In this document: positions 1 to 7,672 of the stretch, piece after piece
Layout: the number at the start of each line of letters is the position of its first letter
Position numbering within the stretch: the first letter of the stretch is position 1
Source of the DNA: Novosphingobium acidiphilum DSM 19966
Lineage (GTDB): Bacteria > Pseudomonadota > Alphaproteobacteria > Sphingomonadales > Sphingomonadaceae
Direction: 5' to 3'
Length of the DNA: 46,273 bases
Assembly: GCF_000429005.1 (NCBI RefSeq)
Contig: NZ_AUBA01000023.1
Location: 1 to 46,273, forward strand
Notes under the pieces: model-generated
What the model was told of the DNA's origin: nothing
Database searches by the model: none
Seen by the model: only the letters and a program-made list of their open reading frames with translations
Position numbers and translations under genes: made by a program

Positions 1-489
1 AAACGTAATGGATACGAAGGACATACAGACTTCGGCTTGATTTATACTGCCATCCAGAGCCCAAAGACCCCCGGTAGCAGGCGCCGTCGCCCACATGTCC
101 CTTCATCTAATCAACAATGTCAAAGAACCACCGACAAATGTAGGCGGCCAATCACCCTCCCTCGATACTCTCGAGGGGATGACTGTCCGTCCATTTTTGG
201 CGACCAGGACAGCAACACCGGATCAACCGGGCCAGTCCGTCTTGGTGGAGCCGCCTATATGGAGCGTCCTCCATACGGTCAATTGGATTTTGCATTTTTT
301 TTGCAATATTCACAAAATATTCCCGCTTTGCAGTGGGATTGCGCGCATTGTCGCGACGCGTTGCCAACGTGTTTGGCCCCAGCCGCGCGTCGCCGCCCCC
401 CCATTTCCGGCGAATCGTCGGTATGACGCGCCACCGCGCGGTGCGAGGCCATCCTTGACGGCAATAAGCACTGCTATTATCGCCACCGC
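1..489. other. Intergenic region upstream of marR; no gene recognised
   Basis: No reading frame here gives a protein that resembles a known family or has a good ribosome binding site. The part at 285-325 is AT-rich compared with the surroundings and contains TTGCA (290-294) and TGCAA (302-306) as an inverted pair, followed by two AATATT copies (305-310, 316-321). Such short palindromes are the kind of site MarR proteins bind, so it may be the operator/promoter of the downstream efflux operon. This is inference; transcription start is not evident. Confidence 0.4.
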
Positions 490-969
490 ATGTCGAACAA
501 CGTCGCTTTTCTGGCAACTGATGTCGGACGCCTGTTCCGCAAACGGTTCAATGTTGCCGCACGGCAATTGGGCGTGACCGGCGCGCAATGGCGCATGCTC
601 GCCGCGATCCGCCGCACCCCCGGCATCAACCAGGCCGCGATTGCCGCCTGGCTTGAGGTTGAGGCAATTACCGCCGGACGGATGATCGATCGACTGGAAA
701 AGGCCGGCCTGGTCGAACGCCGTGCCGATCCGGCAGACCGCCGCACCTGGCACCTGTTCCTTACTGCGCAGGCCGATTGCCAGATGGACCGGCTGGCGGG
801 TTTTGCCGATGGCGTGTTCGCCGAAGCCCTGACGGGATTCAGTGCGGCCGACCATGCCACGCTGCTGGCGCTGCTCGAACGGGTGCGGACCAACCTGTCG
901 GCCAACATGCCCGACGATGTCATGCCATCCGCCCCCCACGAGCCCCTTGAAAGCATGATCCATGGCTGA
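490..969 (+). CDS. MarR-family transcriptional regulator
   Basis: A 159-residue protein, the usual MarR length, with a central winged helix-turn-helix at about residues 30-95 (QLGVTGAQWRMLAAI, INQAAIAAWLEVEAITAGRMI, then the wing with LVERRADPADRRTW) flanked by dimerisation helices. MarR proteins are cytoplasmic dimers that repress adjacent operons and release DNA on binding small aromatic compounds. The stop overlaps the start of the EmrA-like gene by 8 bases, so it is translationally coupled to the pump it probably controls, and autoregulation is likely. The ligand cannot be read from sequence. The C-terminal 20 residues are poorly conserved-looking. Confidence 0.9.
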   Translation: MSNNVAFLATDVGRLFRKRFNVAARQLGVTGAQWRMLAAIRRTPGINQAAIAAWLEVEAITAGRMIDRLEKAGLVERRADPADRRTWHLFLTAQADCQMDRLAGFADGVFAEALTGFSAADHATLLALLERVRTNLSANMPDDVMPSAPHEPLESMIHG

Positions 970-2041
970 AGCCGATCCGTTCCGTGCCGAAAATCCCGGT
1001 ACCGCCGCCGTTGTCGCGGCGCAGGCACATGTCGCGCGCACCGAGCGGCGGCGGTGGCGGGCCATCGCGATGATTGCGGGTCCTGCGGTGCTGATCGGCG
1101 GCGCGTTGTGGTACTGGTTTGGCCATCCCGGTGAAGTCGATACCGACAACGCCTATGTAAAGCAGGACATTGTCTCGGTCGCAGCAGAAATCACCGGCCA
1201 GGTCACCTCGGTGCGGGTCCGTGAAAACCAGCATGTGCACAAAGGCGATGTGCTGTTCACGATCAACCCGGCCAATTTCGAAGCCAGCATCGAGCAGTCC
1301 GATGCGCAGATAGCCGGCGCGCAGGCACGGATCACCGCCTTGCAGGCCGATGTGCGCGCCAACACGATCGATATCGCCAGCGCGCGCGATGATCTTGCGC
1401 TGGCCGAGGCCAATTACCGGCGCGGCAAGGAATTGATGGCACGCGGGTTCAACACCCGCGCCGCCATGGACGAGGCCGAACACGCGGTGAATGCCGCGCG
1501 TGACAAAGTCGCCAGCCTGGAGGCGGCGGTAACCAAGGCGCGCGCGCAGCTGGCCACCGGCAGCCAGGTGCCCGGGCAGAACCCCGGCGTGGCGGCCGCG
1601 CGCGCTGCCCGCGCGCGCGCGGCGCTCGATCTGGCGCGGACGGTCGTGCGCGCGCCCGCCGATGGTGTGGCGACGCAGGTCACGCGCCTGCAGATTGGCC
1701 AGATGGCGTTTCCGGGCGTGCCGATGGTGTCGGTGGTCAAGGATGATGGCGCACGCGTCGAAGCCAATTTCAAGGAAACCGACCTTGGCCATATCCGCGC
1801 CGGACAACCCGCCGAGGTCACGCTCGATGCCTATCCGGGACTGGTGCTGAAGGGGCACGTCGATTCGATCGGCGCGGGCACGGGATCGGAATTTTCGGTG
1901 CTGCCCGCGCAGAACGCGACCGGCAACTGGGTCAAAGTGGTGCAGCGCGTACCGGTGCGGATCGCCATCGACAGCCACAGCGATCGCCCCTTGATCGCCG
2001 GGCTGAGTTCCAACGTCACCATCCACACCGGCAAGGACTGA
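962..2041 (+). CDS. HlyD/EmrA-type membrane fusion protein of efflux pump
   Basis: This 359-residue protein has a short cytoplasmic N-terminus, one membrane helix (about residues 33-54), a biotinyl-lipoyl-like region starting with VDTDNAYVKQDIVSVAAEITG, an alanine-rich coiled-coil hairpin (about 105-200), the second lipoyl half (VRAPADGVATQV) and a beta-barrel ending in VTIHTGKD. That order is typical of EmrA/FarA periplasmic adaptors that join an inner-membrane DHA2 transporter to an outer-membrane channel. It overlaps marR and is followed after 7 bases by the transporter gene. No TolC-type channel is encoded in the window, so the pump must use one from elsewhere. GCGCGC runs in the coiled-coil region reflect Ala/Arg codons. 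Confidence 0.92.
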   Translation: MAEADPFRAENPGTAAVVAAQAHVARTERRRWRAIAMIAGPAVLIGGALWYWFGHPGEVDTDNAYVKQDIVSVAAEITGQVTSVRVRENQHVHKGDVLFTINPANFEASIEQSDAQIAGAQARITALQADVRANTIDIASARDDLALAEANYRRGKELMARGFNTRAAMDEAEHAVNAARDKVASLEAAVTKARAQLATGSQVPGQNPGVAAARAARARAALDLARTVVRAPADGVATQVTRLQIGQMAFPGVPMVSVVKDDGARVEANFKETDLGHIRAGQPAEVTLDAYPGLVLKGHVDSIGAGTGSEFSVLPAQNATGNWVKVVQRVPVRIAIDSHSDRPLIAGLSSNVTIHTGKD

Positions 2042-2048
2042 CGCCGCC

Positions 2049-3596
2049 GTGGCCCAGGCCGATCTGCCCCCGCTGATCGTGCGCAACCGCCCGCTGCTGC
2101 TGGCGGGCGTGATGGCGGCGATGATCATGCAGACGCTGGACACGACGATCGCCAACGTGGCGTTGCCGCACATGGCCGCATCGCTCGGGGCGACGCGCGA
2201 TACCATCACCTGGGTGCTGACCAGCTATGTCCTGGCCTCTGCCGTGGTGCTGCCATTGGCCGGGTGGCTGGTCGATCGCGTGGGCATCCGCCGCATGCTG
2301 CTGTTTTCGGTCACGCTGTTCACGGTGTCTTCGATGCTGTGCGGCGCGGCCCAAAGCCTGGACCAGATGGTGGTGTTCCGCATCATGCAGGGGCTGGCCG
2401 GTGCGTTCCTGGCGCCGCTGGCACAGACCGTGATCCTTGACACCAGCACCACCGCCGAACGCCCGCGGATGATGTCGATCTATACCCAGGGCGTGATGCT
2501 GGGGCCGATCTCCGGGCCGATCATCGGCGGCTATCTGACCGACAATTTCAACTGGCGCTGGGTGTTCTATGTCAATCTGCCGGTGGGCATCGGCTGTTTC
2601 GCGCTGTTGTGGCTGTTCATGCCCAACACCCCGCGTCGCGAACGCAGGATCGATCTGTTCGGATGGCTGCTGATCGCAACGGCGGTGTCGGGGCTGCAAC
2701 TGGTGCTTGATCGCGGGCAGGATCGCGACTGGTTCGCTTCGTCCGAGATCGTGATCGAGGCGGTGGTGGCGGCATCGTGCCTGTGGATGGCGCTGGTCCA
2801 TCTGGCCACCGCGCGCACACCGCTGTTTCCCAAAGAGATCTTTCGCGATCGCAATTTCTCGATCGGGCTGGTGTTCACGTTGCTGATGGGGCTGGTGATG
2901 ATGTCGGTCATGGCGCTGCTGCCCGGGCTGATGCAGCAGATCTACGGATACAGCCCGATGCAGTCGGGCCTGTTGCTGGCGCCGCGCGGGGTGGGGATGC
3001 TGCTGTCGATCACGCTGTTCGGCCGGTTCATGAACCGCGTCGACCCGCGCGTGCTGCTGGCGATGGGGCTGTGCCTGATGAGCCTGTCGCTGTGGCTGAT
3101 GGCGCATTGGTCGGTCGATATGCCACGCGGGCCGATCGTGATCAGCGGCGTGATCCAGGGGGTGGGATTAAGCTTTTCGTTCATGCCGGTGAACATGATT
3201 TCGTTCGCCACGCTCAATCCGCGCCACCGCACCGATGCCTCGGGCCTGACCATGCTGTTCCGCAATGTCGGATCCTCGGTCGGGGTGGCCGGCGTGACCG
3301 TGCTGCTGGCGCGCAATGTGCAGATCAACCACGCCGAAATCGGCAGCCGCCTGCCATCTGTGGCCAGCGCCTTTCCCGGCGACATGCATTCGGCTTTTGC
3401 CCCGTTCAGTTCAATGGTGTTGGGCACGGTCGATGGCATGGTCAACCAGCAGGCGGCGATGATCGCCTATCTCGACGATTTTCTGGCGATGAGCGTGGCC
3501 TGCGTCGCGGCGATCCCGCTGCTGCTGCTGGTCAGGACCGGCACAGCGTCAAAAACCGTCGATGTGGCCGCAGCCGCGGCCGAAGCGGCGCACTGA
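2049..3596 (+). CDS. DHA2-family (EmrB/QacA type) MFS drug transporter
   Basis: A 515-residue integral membrane protein with about 14 hydrophobic helices. The N-terminal signature (LDTTIANVALPHMAASLG, then TWVLTSYVLASAVVLPLAGWL) and the motif GPIIGGYLTDNFNWRWVFYVNLP are hallmarks of EmrB-type H+ antiporters of the DHA2 family. I chose the GTG at 2049 because AAGGA at 2033-2037 lies at suitable distance and the family N-terminus aligns there. It forms a tripartite pump with the preceding adaptor; exported compound unknown, probably hydrophobic or aromatic toxins. The stop lies 3 bases from the stop of the convergent psd gene. Confidence 0.94.
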   Translation: MAQADLPPLIVRNRPLLLAGVMAAMIMQTLDTTIANVALPHMAASLGATRDTITWVLTSYVLASAVVLPLAGWLVDRVGIRRMLLFSVTLFTVSSMLCGAAQSLDQMVVFRIMQGLAGAFLAPLAQTVILDTSTTAERPRMMSIYTQGVMLGPISGPIIGGYLTDNFNWRWVFYVNLPVGIGCFALLWLFMPNTPRRERRIDLFGWLLIATAVSGLQLVLDRGQDRDWFASSEIVIEAVVAASCLWMALVHLATARTPLFPKEIFRDRNFSIGLVFTLLMGLVMMSVMALLPGLMQQIYGYSPMQSGLLLAPRGVGMLLSITLFGRFMNRVDPRVLLAMGLCLMSLSLWLMAHWSVDMPRGPIVISGVIQGVGLSFSFMPVNMISFATLNPRHRTDASGLTMLFRNVGSSVGVAGVTVLLARNVQINHAEIGSRLPSVASAFPGDMHSAFAPFSSMVLGTVDGMVNQQAAMIAYLDDFLAMSVACVAAIPLLLLVRTGTASKTVDVAAAAAEAAH

Positions 3597-3599
3597 CTG

Positions 3600-4445
3600 T
3601 CAATCGATGTGTGCCATCATTTCGCCCAGTTGCACCGCGCCCGCCGCATGCCAACAGGGGTTGAACCGCATATCGCCTGATGCAAACAGCATGATCACGG
3701 TCGATCCCATCAGGAACCGGCCCATTTCCTGACCTTTGCGCAGGGCGACGGTATCCTGGTCATACGTCCAATGCCGCAGATGCGCGGGCCGCGGGGCATT
3801 GACGGTGCCGTGCCACACGGTGGCGATGCTGCCCACGATCGTCGCGCCGACCAGCACCATCACCATCGGGCCATGATCGGTGGCAAAATGGCACACCACG
3901 CGTTCGTTGCGCGCAAACAGGCCCGGGATCGCACGTGCACAGGCCGGACTGACCGAATAGAGATCGCCCGGCACATACGTCATCGCGACCAGCCGTCCAT
4001 CGCAGGGCATGTGGATGCGATGGTAATCGCGCGGGCTGAGATAGAGATTGGCAAACCGGCCGTTGCGGTAGTGTCCTGCCCGTATGCTGTCGCCACCAAG
4101 CAGGTCAACCGTGCTGAAACCGTGCCCTTTTGCCTGATAGATCTGGCCGTCGGCAATCGCGCCGAACTGGCTGATCCGGCCATCGACCGGGCTGACCAGC
4201 GATGCCGGATCGATCGGGCGCGCGTCGCTGCGCAGCGCGCGGACGAAGAAATCGTTGAAGGAGGCATAGCCGCGCGGGTCCGACACGTCGGCCTCGGCCA
4301 GGTTGACCGCAAACCGACGTACGAACAGCCGGATCATCGCAGTGGTGATCGTGCCCAGCCGCGCGCGCGCCACACGCCCCACCGCCTCGGTCAGGGCGCG
4401 GCGCGGCAATATGGACTGCGCCAACGCGGTCAATCGATCCGACAC
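3600..4445 (-). CDS. psd: Phosphatidylserine decarboxylase (pyruvoyl enzyme proenzyme)
   Basis: The protein decarboxylates phosphatidylserine to phosphatidylethanolamine at the inner membrane. It matches the E. coli-type enzyme through FNDFFVRALR, TYLSPRDYHR-like LYLSPRDYHRIHMPC, FARNERVVCHF, VGATIVGSIATVW and GQEMGRF. The self-cleavage site is the MGST motif (about residues 246-249), whose serine becomes the pyruvoyl group. An ATG at 4553 would add 36 residues without family resemblance. The GTG at 4445 is preceded by AAGGA at good spacing and starts at the conserved N-terminus, so I use it (281 residues). Convergent with the transporter; divergent from the UrcA-like gene. Pathway partner pssA is not in the window. 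Confidence 0.93.
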   Translation of the reverse strand: MSDRLTALAQSILPRRALTEAVGRVARARLGTITTAMIRLFVRRFAVNLAEADVSDPRGYASFNDFFVRALRSDARPIDPASLVSPVDGRISQFGAIADGQIYQAKGHGFSTVDLLGGDSIRAGHYRNGRFANLYLSPRDYHRIHMPCDGRLVAMTYVPGDLYSVSPACARAIPGLFARNERVVCHFATDHGPMVMVLVGATIVGSIATVWHGTVNAPRPAHLRHWTYDQDTVALRKGQEMGRFLMGSTVIMLFASGDMRFNPCWHAAGAVQLGEMMAHID

Positions 4446-4659
4446 CCTGGTATTTCCTTCAATCCGCCTCAACACTGGCCCTGCGCATAGGCGCAGCAGC
4501 GCGGGCGCGAAAGAGCGCAAGTCCGGTGTCCGGCCACAACCCGGATAAATCACAAAAAACTGCAGGCGTGATGGCCGTCACGCGCAAACGCAGAACCTGC
4601 GGCGTAATCCGGTGTGTGTCAGGCAACAGGGCCTGAACACAACATTCAGGAGACGACCA

Positions 4660-5031
4660 ATGACCACCATTTCCACCATCGTCCGCACCGGCGCTCTGGC
4701 CGTGATCGCATCGGGTTTTGTTGCTGTGTCGACCCCGGCGCTGGCCGCCGATGCCGACGCGCTGCCGCAGGGCGAAATCAAGGTTTCGACCACCGATTTT
4801 ACCTCGCAGGCCTCGGTCGACCGTCTGGTAAAGCGCCTGCACCGGCTGGCCTACACCATCTGCGCCCCCGATCATTTCGGCAACGGGGTGACCAACGACA
4901 GCGAACGCGATTGCTACAAGGCGGCGGTGCGGACCGGCATGGCCCAGATCGAAGCCAAGCGTGAAATGGCCTTGCGCGCCAGCGGTGTGCATGTCGCCAC
5001 CGCCGATCCGGCAGCAAAGCCGGCCAACTGA
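4660..5031 (+). CDS. UrcA-family exported protein
   Basis: A 123-residue protein with a clear Sec signal peptide (residues 1-29, cleavage after TPALA). The mature part has the UrcA pattern: a segment VSTTDFTSQASVDRLVKRLHRLAYTIC, then ERDCYKAAV, with two cysteines that probably form a disulfide, and a region rich in AAVRTGMAQIEA. UrcA-type proteins are small periplasmic proteins common in sphingomonads and caulobacters with no established biochemical role. The start at 4660 is supported by CAGGAGA seven bases upstream; an upstream in-frame start at 4612 would bury the signal peptide. It is monocistronic and divergent from psd. Confidence 0.85.
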   Translation: MTTISTIVRTGALAVIASGFVAVSTPALAADADALPQGEIKVSTTDFTSQASVDRLVKRLHRLAYTICAPDHFGNGVTNDSERDCYKAAVRTGMAQIEAKREMALRASGVHVATADPAAKPAN

Positions 5032-5218
5032 CCAGACACGGCATGTGAAAACGGGCCGGCGTCGCTCTTGTCCCGCAAAGTGTCGGCCATGGCCGCCAGT
5101 TTGCACGAGGGCGATCCCGGCCCGATCGCATGGCCGGCGTCATTGAAATTGCCACGCGTTGCTATCGGGCATAGATGTCTGATCGCCCACGCCGAAACCA
5201 CCATGAGGCGATGATCCC

Positions 5219-6814
5219 ATGCCCAGCCTTGCCGCCATCATCACCGCCGCCCGGGCAGGCAGCATCGGCTATGCCAACGCCCTGTTCGAAGCCGGTGGTT
5301 GGGGCACGCGCACCGATGATTCCGCCGCGCTGGCCACACGCGCGCGCCTGTTGAAGGATGCAGCACTGCGCGCCAGCGGGCCCGACCGGCTGATCCTGCT
5401 CAAAGATGCAGCACAGGCCTATGCCGCCGCCGACGCCTTGCGCCCCCAACCTTATACCCGCATCAACGAGGCGACGATGCGATTTCTGGCGGGGGATCGC
5501 GCGCGCGCGCGGACACTGGCGCAGGCCCTGCCCGGCTGGATGGCGGCACAACCCCGCCTTGACGAAACCGCCTATTTCATCGCTGCGACGCGGGCCGAGG
5601 CCCATTTGCTGTGCGGCGCGGTCGACCTGGCGGCACAGGCCATGCGCGAGGCATGCGCTGCCGATCCCGATGGCTGGGCCGATCGGGCGACGACCTTGCG
5701 CCAGCTGACGCTGATCTGCGATGGCCTGGGTCTGGCCCCGGACTGGCTTGATCCGTTCCGCCCACCGGTTTCGCTCAGCTATGCAGGGCACCTTGGCCTT
5801 GCCGCGGCAGACTGCGGGGATTTGCGCCAGACGATCGATCGCTGGATGGAAGACCACTCGATCGGCTTTGGCTATGGCGCCTTGGCCGCAGGCGGCGATA
5901 TCGTGCTGGCAGAAGCCATTCTGGCGCGCGGAGGGGAACTGCACGTGGTCCTGCCGATCGGCGTCGAAGCCTTTGTTGCGCAGTCGGTCACGCCGTATGA
6001 TCCGGCATGGTACCCCCGGTTTTACGCCTGTCTTGATGCGGCGCAATCGGTGCAGTGCGTGACATCGCTGTCGGGCGCGTATGAACCGCTGGCGACGCAG
6101 CTGGCCGCTGATGTGGCGATGGGGGCCGCCGCGCTCAACGCGCAGCGGCTGCACAGCGCGGCATGGCAATTGCTGCTGACCGACGGCGGCCCGGGCCGTT
6201 TCGGCGCTGGCCTTGGCACGCAGCGCATCGGCGAACGCTGGCGCGACAAGGGCCGTCAGCACTGCATCGTCGGCCCGCGCACGGCACCGGTGCCCGCGTC
6301 GAGCCGCGCGCCGGTGCCCGAGGGGCGCGCCGACCGGCGGCTGGCGACGATGCTGATGATCCTGTTCGACGGCCTCGATCGCTTTGACGAGGCGGGCTTT
6401 GCCGATGCAGTGGACAGCGTGATCGCGCCGTTTCGCGCCGCCTGCGCCGCGATGGCCATCCAGCCCGACCTTGCCATGCCGGTGGGCAATGCCCTGTTGG
6501 TGGCCTTTGCCGATCCCGATAAGGCCTGGGACTATGCTGTGGCGCTGCTGGCGATGCCACCGCTGGCGCTGCCCTTGCGCATTGCAGGACACCATGGCCT
6601 GGCCCACTGGCTGGATCTGCCGCCGGCGCTGGTCGGGCGCGCCACCGCCGATTGCATGGCGATTGCCACGGCCGCCATGCCCGGCGTGCTGACCGCCAGC
6701 GAAACGATGGCGTCGGCGCTGTGTATCAACCGTTCGGCCGAGATCATCGCCGAACACGTCGGCGAAGTCGGCGACACGCGGCTGTATGCGCTTTCACCGG
6801 TGTGCCGCCCCTAA
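5219..6814 (+). CDS. Helical/TPR-like + SLOG-like + degenerate nucleotidyl-cyclase fusion protein
   Basis: A soluble 531-residue protein. Residues about 30-190 are alanine-rich helices with a TPR/DUF4071 look (PQPYTRINEATMRFLAGD). Residues about 215-300 resemble a SLOG Rossmann fold (GALAAGGDIVLAEAILARGG, then ELHVVLPIGVEAF). Residues about 374-520 follow the class III cyclase pattern: RLATMLMILFDGLDRF, AMPVGNALLVAFAD, LPLRIAGHHGL, PGVLTASETMA. However, the second metal aspartate position of the usual WGD motif is Asn (VGN), and the Asn-Arg pair normally near the GRATAD segment is absent, so catalysis is doubtful. It may be a nucleotide-sensing or scaffold protein. Its end overlaps the convergent crp-like gene by 4 bases. 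The start has GAGG about 11 bases upstream. Domain calls are by eye. Confidence 0.7.
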   Translation: MPSLAAIITAARAGSIGYANALFEAGGWGTRTDDSAALATRARLLKDAALRASGPDRLILLKDAAQAYAAADALRPQPYTRINEATMRFLAGDRARARTLAQALPGWMAAQPRLDETAYFIAATRAEAHLLCGAVDLAAQAMREACAADPDGWADRATTLRQLTLICDGLGLAPDWLDPFRPPVSLSYAGHLGLAAADCGDLRQTIDRWMEDHSIGFGYGALAAGGDIVLAEAILARGGELHVVLPIGVEAFVAQSVTPYDPAWYPRFYACLDAAQSVQCVTSLSGAYEPLATQLAADVAMGAAALNAQRLHSAAWQLLLTDGGPGRFGAGLGTQRIGERWRDKGRQHCIVGPRTAPVPASSRAPVPEGRADRRLATMLMILFDGLDRFDEAGFADAVDSVIAPFRAACAAMAIQPDLAMPVGNALLVAFADPDKAWDYAVALLAMPPLALPLRIAGHHGLAHWLDLPPALVGRATADCMAIATAAMPGVLTASETMASALCINRSAEIIAEHVGEVGDTRLYALSPVCRP

Positions 6815-7485
6815 AAGATCAGTTCTTCCAGCCGGTGCGGGGCCACGACGCGCAAGGCGGTTTCGTCGCGCACGATAATCCCGCGTTTTTCCAGCGCATT
6901 GATCGCGCGTGACACGGTTTCGCGGGTGCTTTGCACGTGCAGCGCAAACTGGGCCAGCACCGGCGCAGGACGGATGGTCAGATCGGTGCCGGCCTGTGCC
7001 TGGCGCAACAGTTCGGCATGAATCCGCCCGTTGGCCGACAAGGTGGCGCCTTCGACCATGCGCTGGGTAATCCGCGACAGGCGCGCCACCAGCCGCCGTG
7101 ACACAGCCAGCGCGACACAGCTGTAATTGGTCATCAGGTCCAGGAACACCGCCTGGCCGAATGCGGCGGAACTGCTGCGGGTGACGGCGCCAATCTCGTG
7201 ACCGGGGGCCGCAGGGTCGAACAGGTGCGCTTCACCCAAAAGATCGCCGCGCGCAAAGTCCTCGATCGCCACCAGCCGGCCATCGATCGCAAAGGCCATC
7301 ATCCGCGCCTGTCCGTCAAGCAGCAGGTGAACATGATCGTGGTGGTGATCGATGCCGATGATCACACTGTGCGCCGGATGATCGCGCAACCGGGCGCGTG
7401 CCGCAATCACCGCTGCGGTTTCCGGATTGCAGGCAAAGGCTTCGCCCGTCACGATGCGGGCGGCGGTATCGGGCGGCGCATCCAT
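6811..7485 (-). CDS. Crp/Fnr-family transcriptional regulator
   Basis: A 224-residue protein with an N-terminal cyclic-nucleotide-binding-type beta-roll (VHLLLDGQARMMAF, then FARGDLLGEAHLF) and a C-terminal winged helix-turn-helix whose recognition helix is in STRETVSRAINALEKRGII. The phosphate-binding cassette is not canonical (GEAHLF, no clear RS-A), so the ligand may not be cAMP. No Fnr-type cysteine cluster is visible. I chose ATG 7485; a TTG at 7521 would start inside the inverted repeat and adds 12 residues. There is no good Shine-Dalgarno. It sits between two SLOG-domain genes, convergent with the cyclase-like gene and divergent from the membrane SLOG gene, and could regulate either. 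Confidence 0.85.
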   Translation of the reverse strand: MDAPPDTAARIVTGEAFACNPETAAVIAARARLRDHPAHSVIIGIDHHHDHVHLLLDGQARMMAFAIDGRLVAIEDFARGDLLGEAHLFDPAAPGHEIGAVTRSSSAAFGQAVFLDLMTNYSCVALAVSRRLVARLSRITQRMVEGATLSANGRIHAELLRQAQAGTDLTIRPAPVLAQFALHVQSTRETVSRAINALEKRGIIVRDETALRVVAPHRLEELIF

Positions 7486-7487
7486 GG

Positions 7488-7591
7488 CGCAGCTTTTAGG
7501 CGGCGTGGACAAATTCCGCAACGCCGCCGGGGCTTTTTACAGGGCCCCCCAGGGGCCGGAGCAAAAGCTGCGGGGATTTGTCCACGCCGCC
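7488..7591. repeat. Inverted 16-bp repeat pair, MITE-like, in crp/SLOG promoter region
   Basis: GGCGGCGTGGACAAAT (7499-7514) recurs exactly as its reverse complement at 7576-7591, separated by 61 bases. A second inverted pair, CGCAGCTTTT (7488-7497) and AAAAGCTGCG (7563-7572), interleaves with it, and a GGCCCC/GGGGCC hairpin lies between. The same 16-mer occurs a third time at 45947-45962. Flanks TTAG and CTAG beside two of the copies look like YTAR target sites of IS5-type elements, but the right flank here (CTTG) does not match, so no clean target duplication exists. It could be a miniature or decayed insertion sequence, or an operator. Confidence 0.6.
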
Positions 7592-7672
7592 TTGCACGGT
7601 TCATGCCTGCCGCCCATTGTGGTGTGATTGCCGGTTGACCCGCGCCACCGGGGGGCGTTAGCCTTGACCCTG

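Noticed and set aside
95..577. Plus-strand frame upstream of marR
   Set aside because: Overlaps marR, no family resemblance, no ribosome site, amino-acid composition not protein-like.
2016..3107. Long minus-strand frames opposite the efflux genes (also 920-2209)
   Set aside because: His/Gln-rich or Arg/Gly-rich composition typical of shadow frames; the plus strand has clear EmrA/EmrB families.
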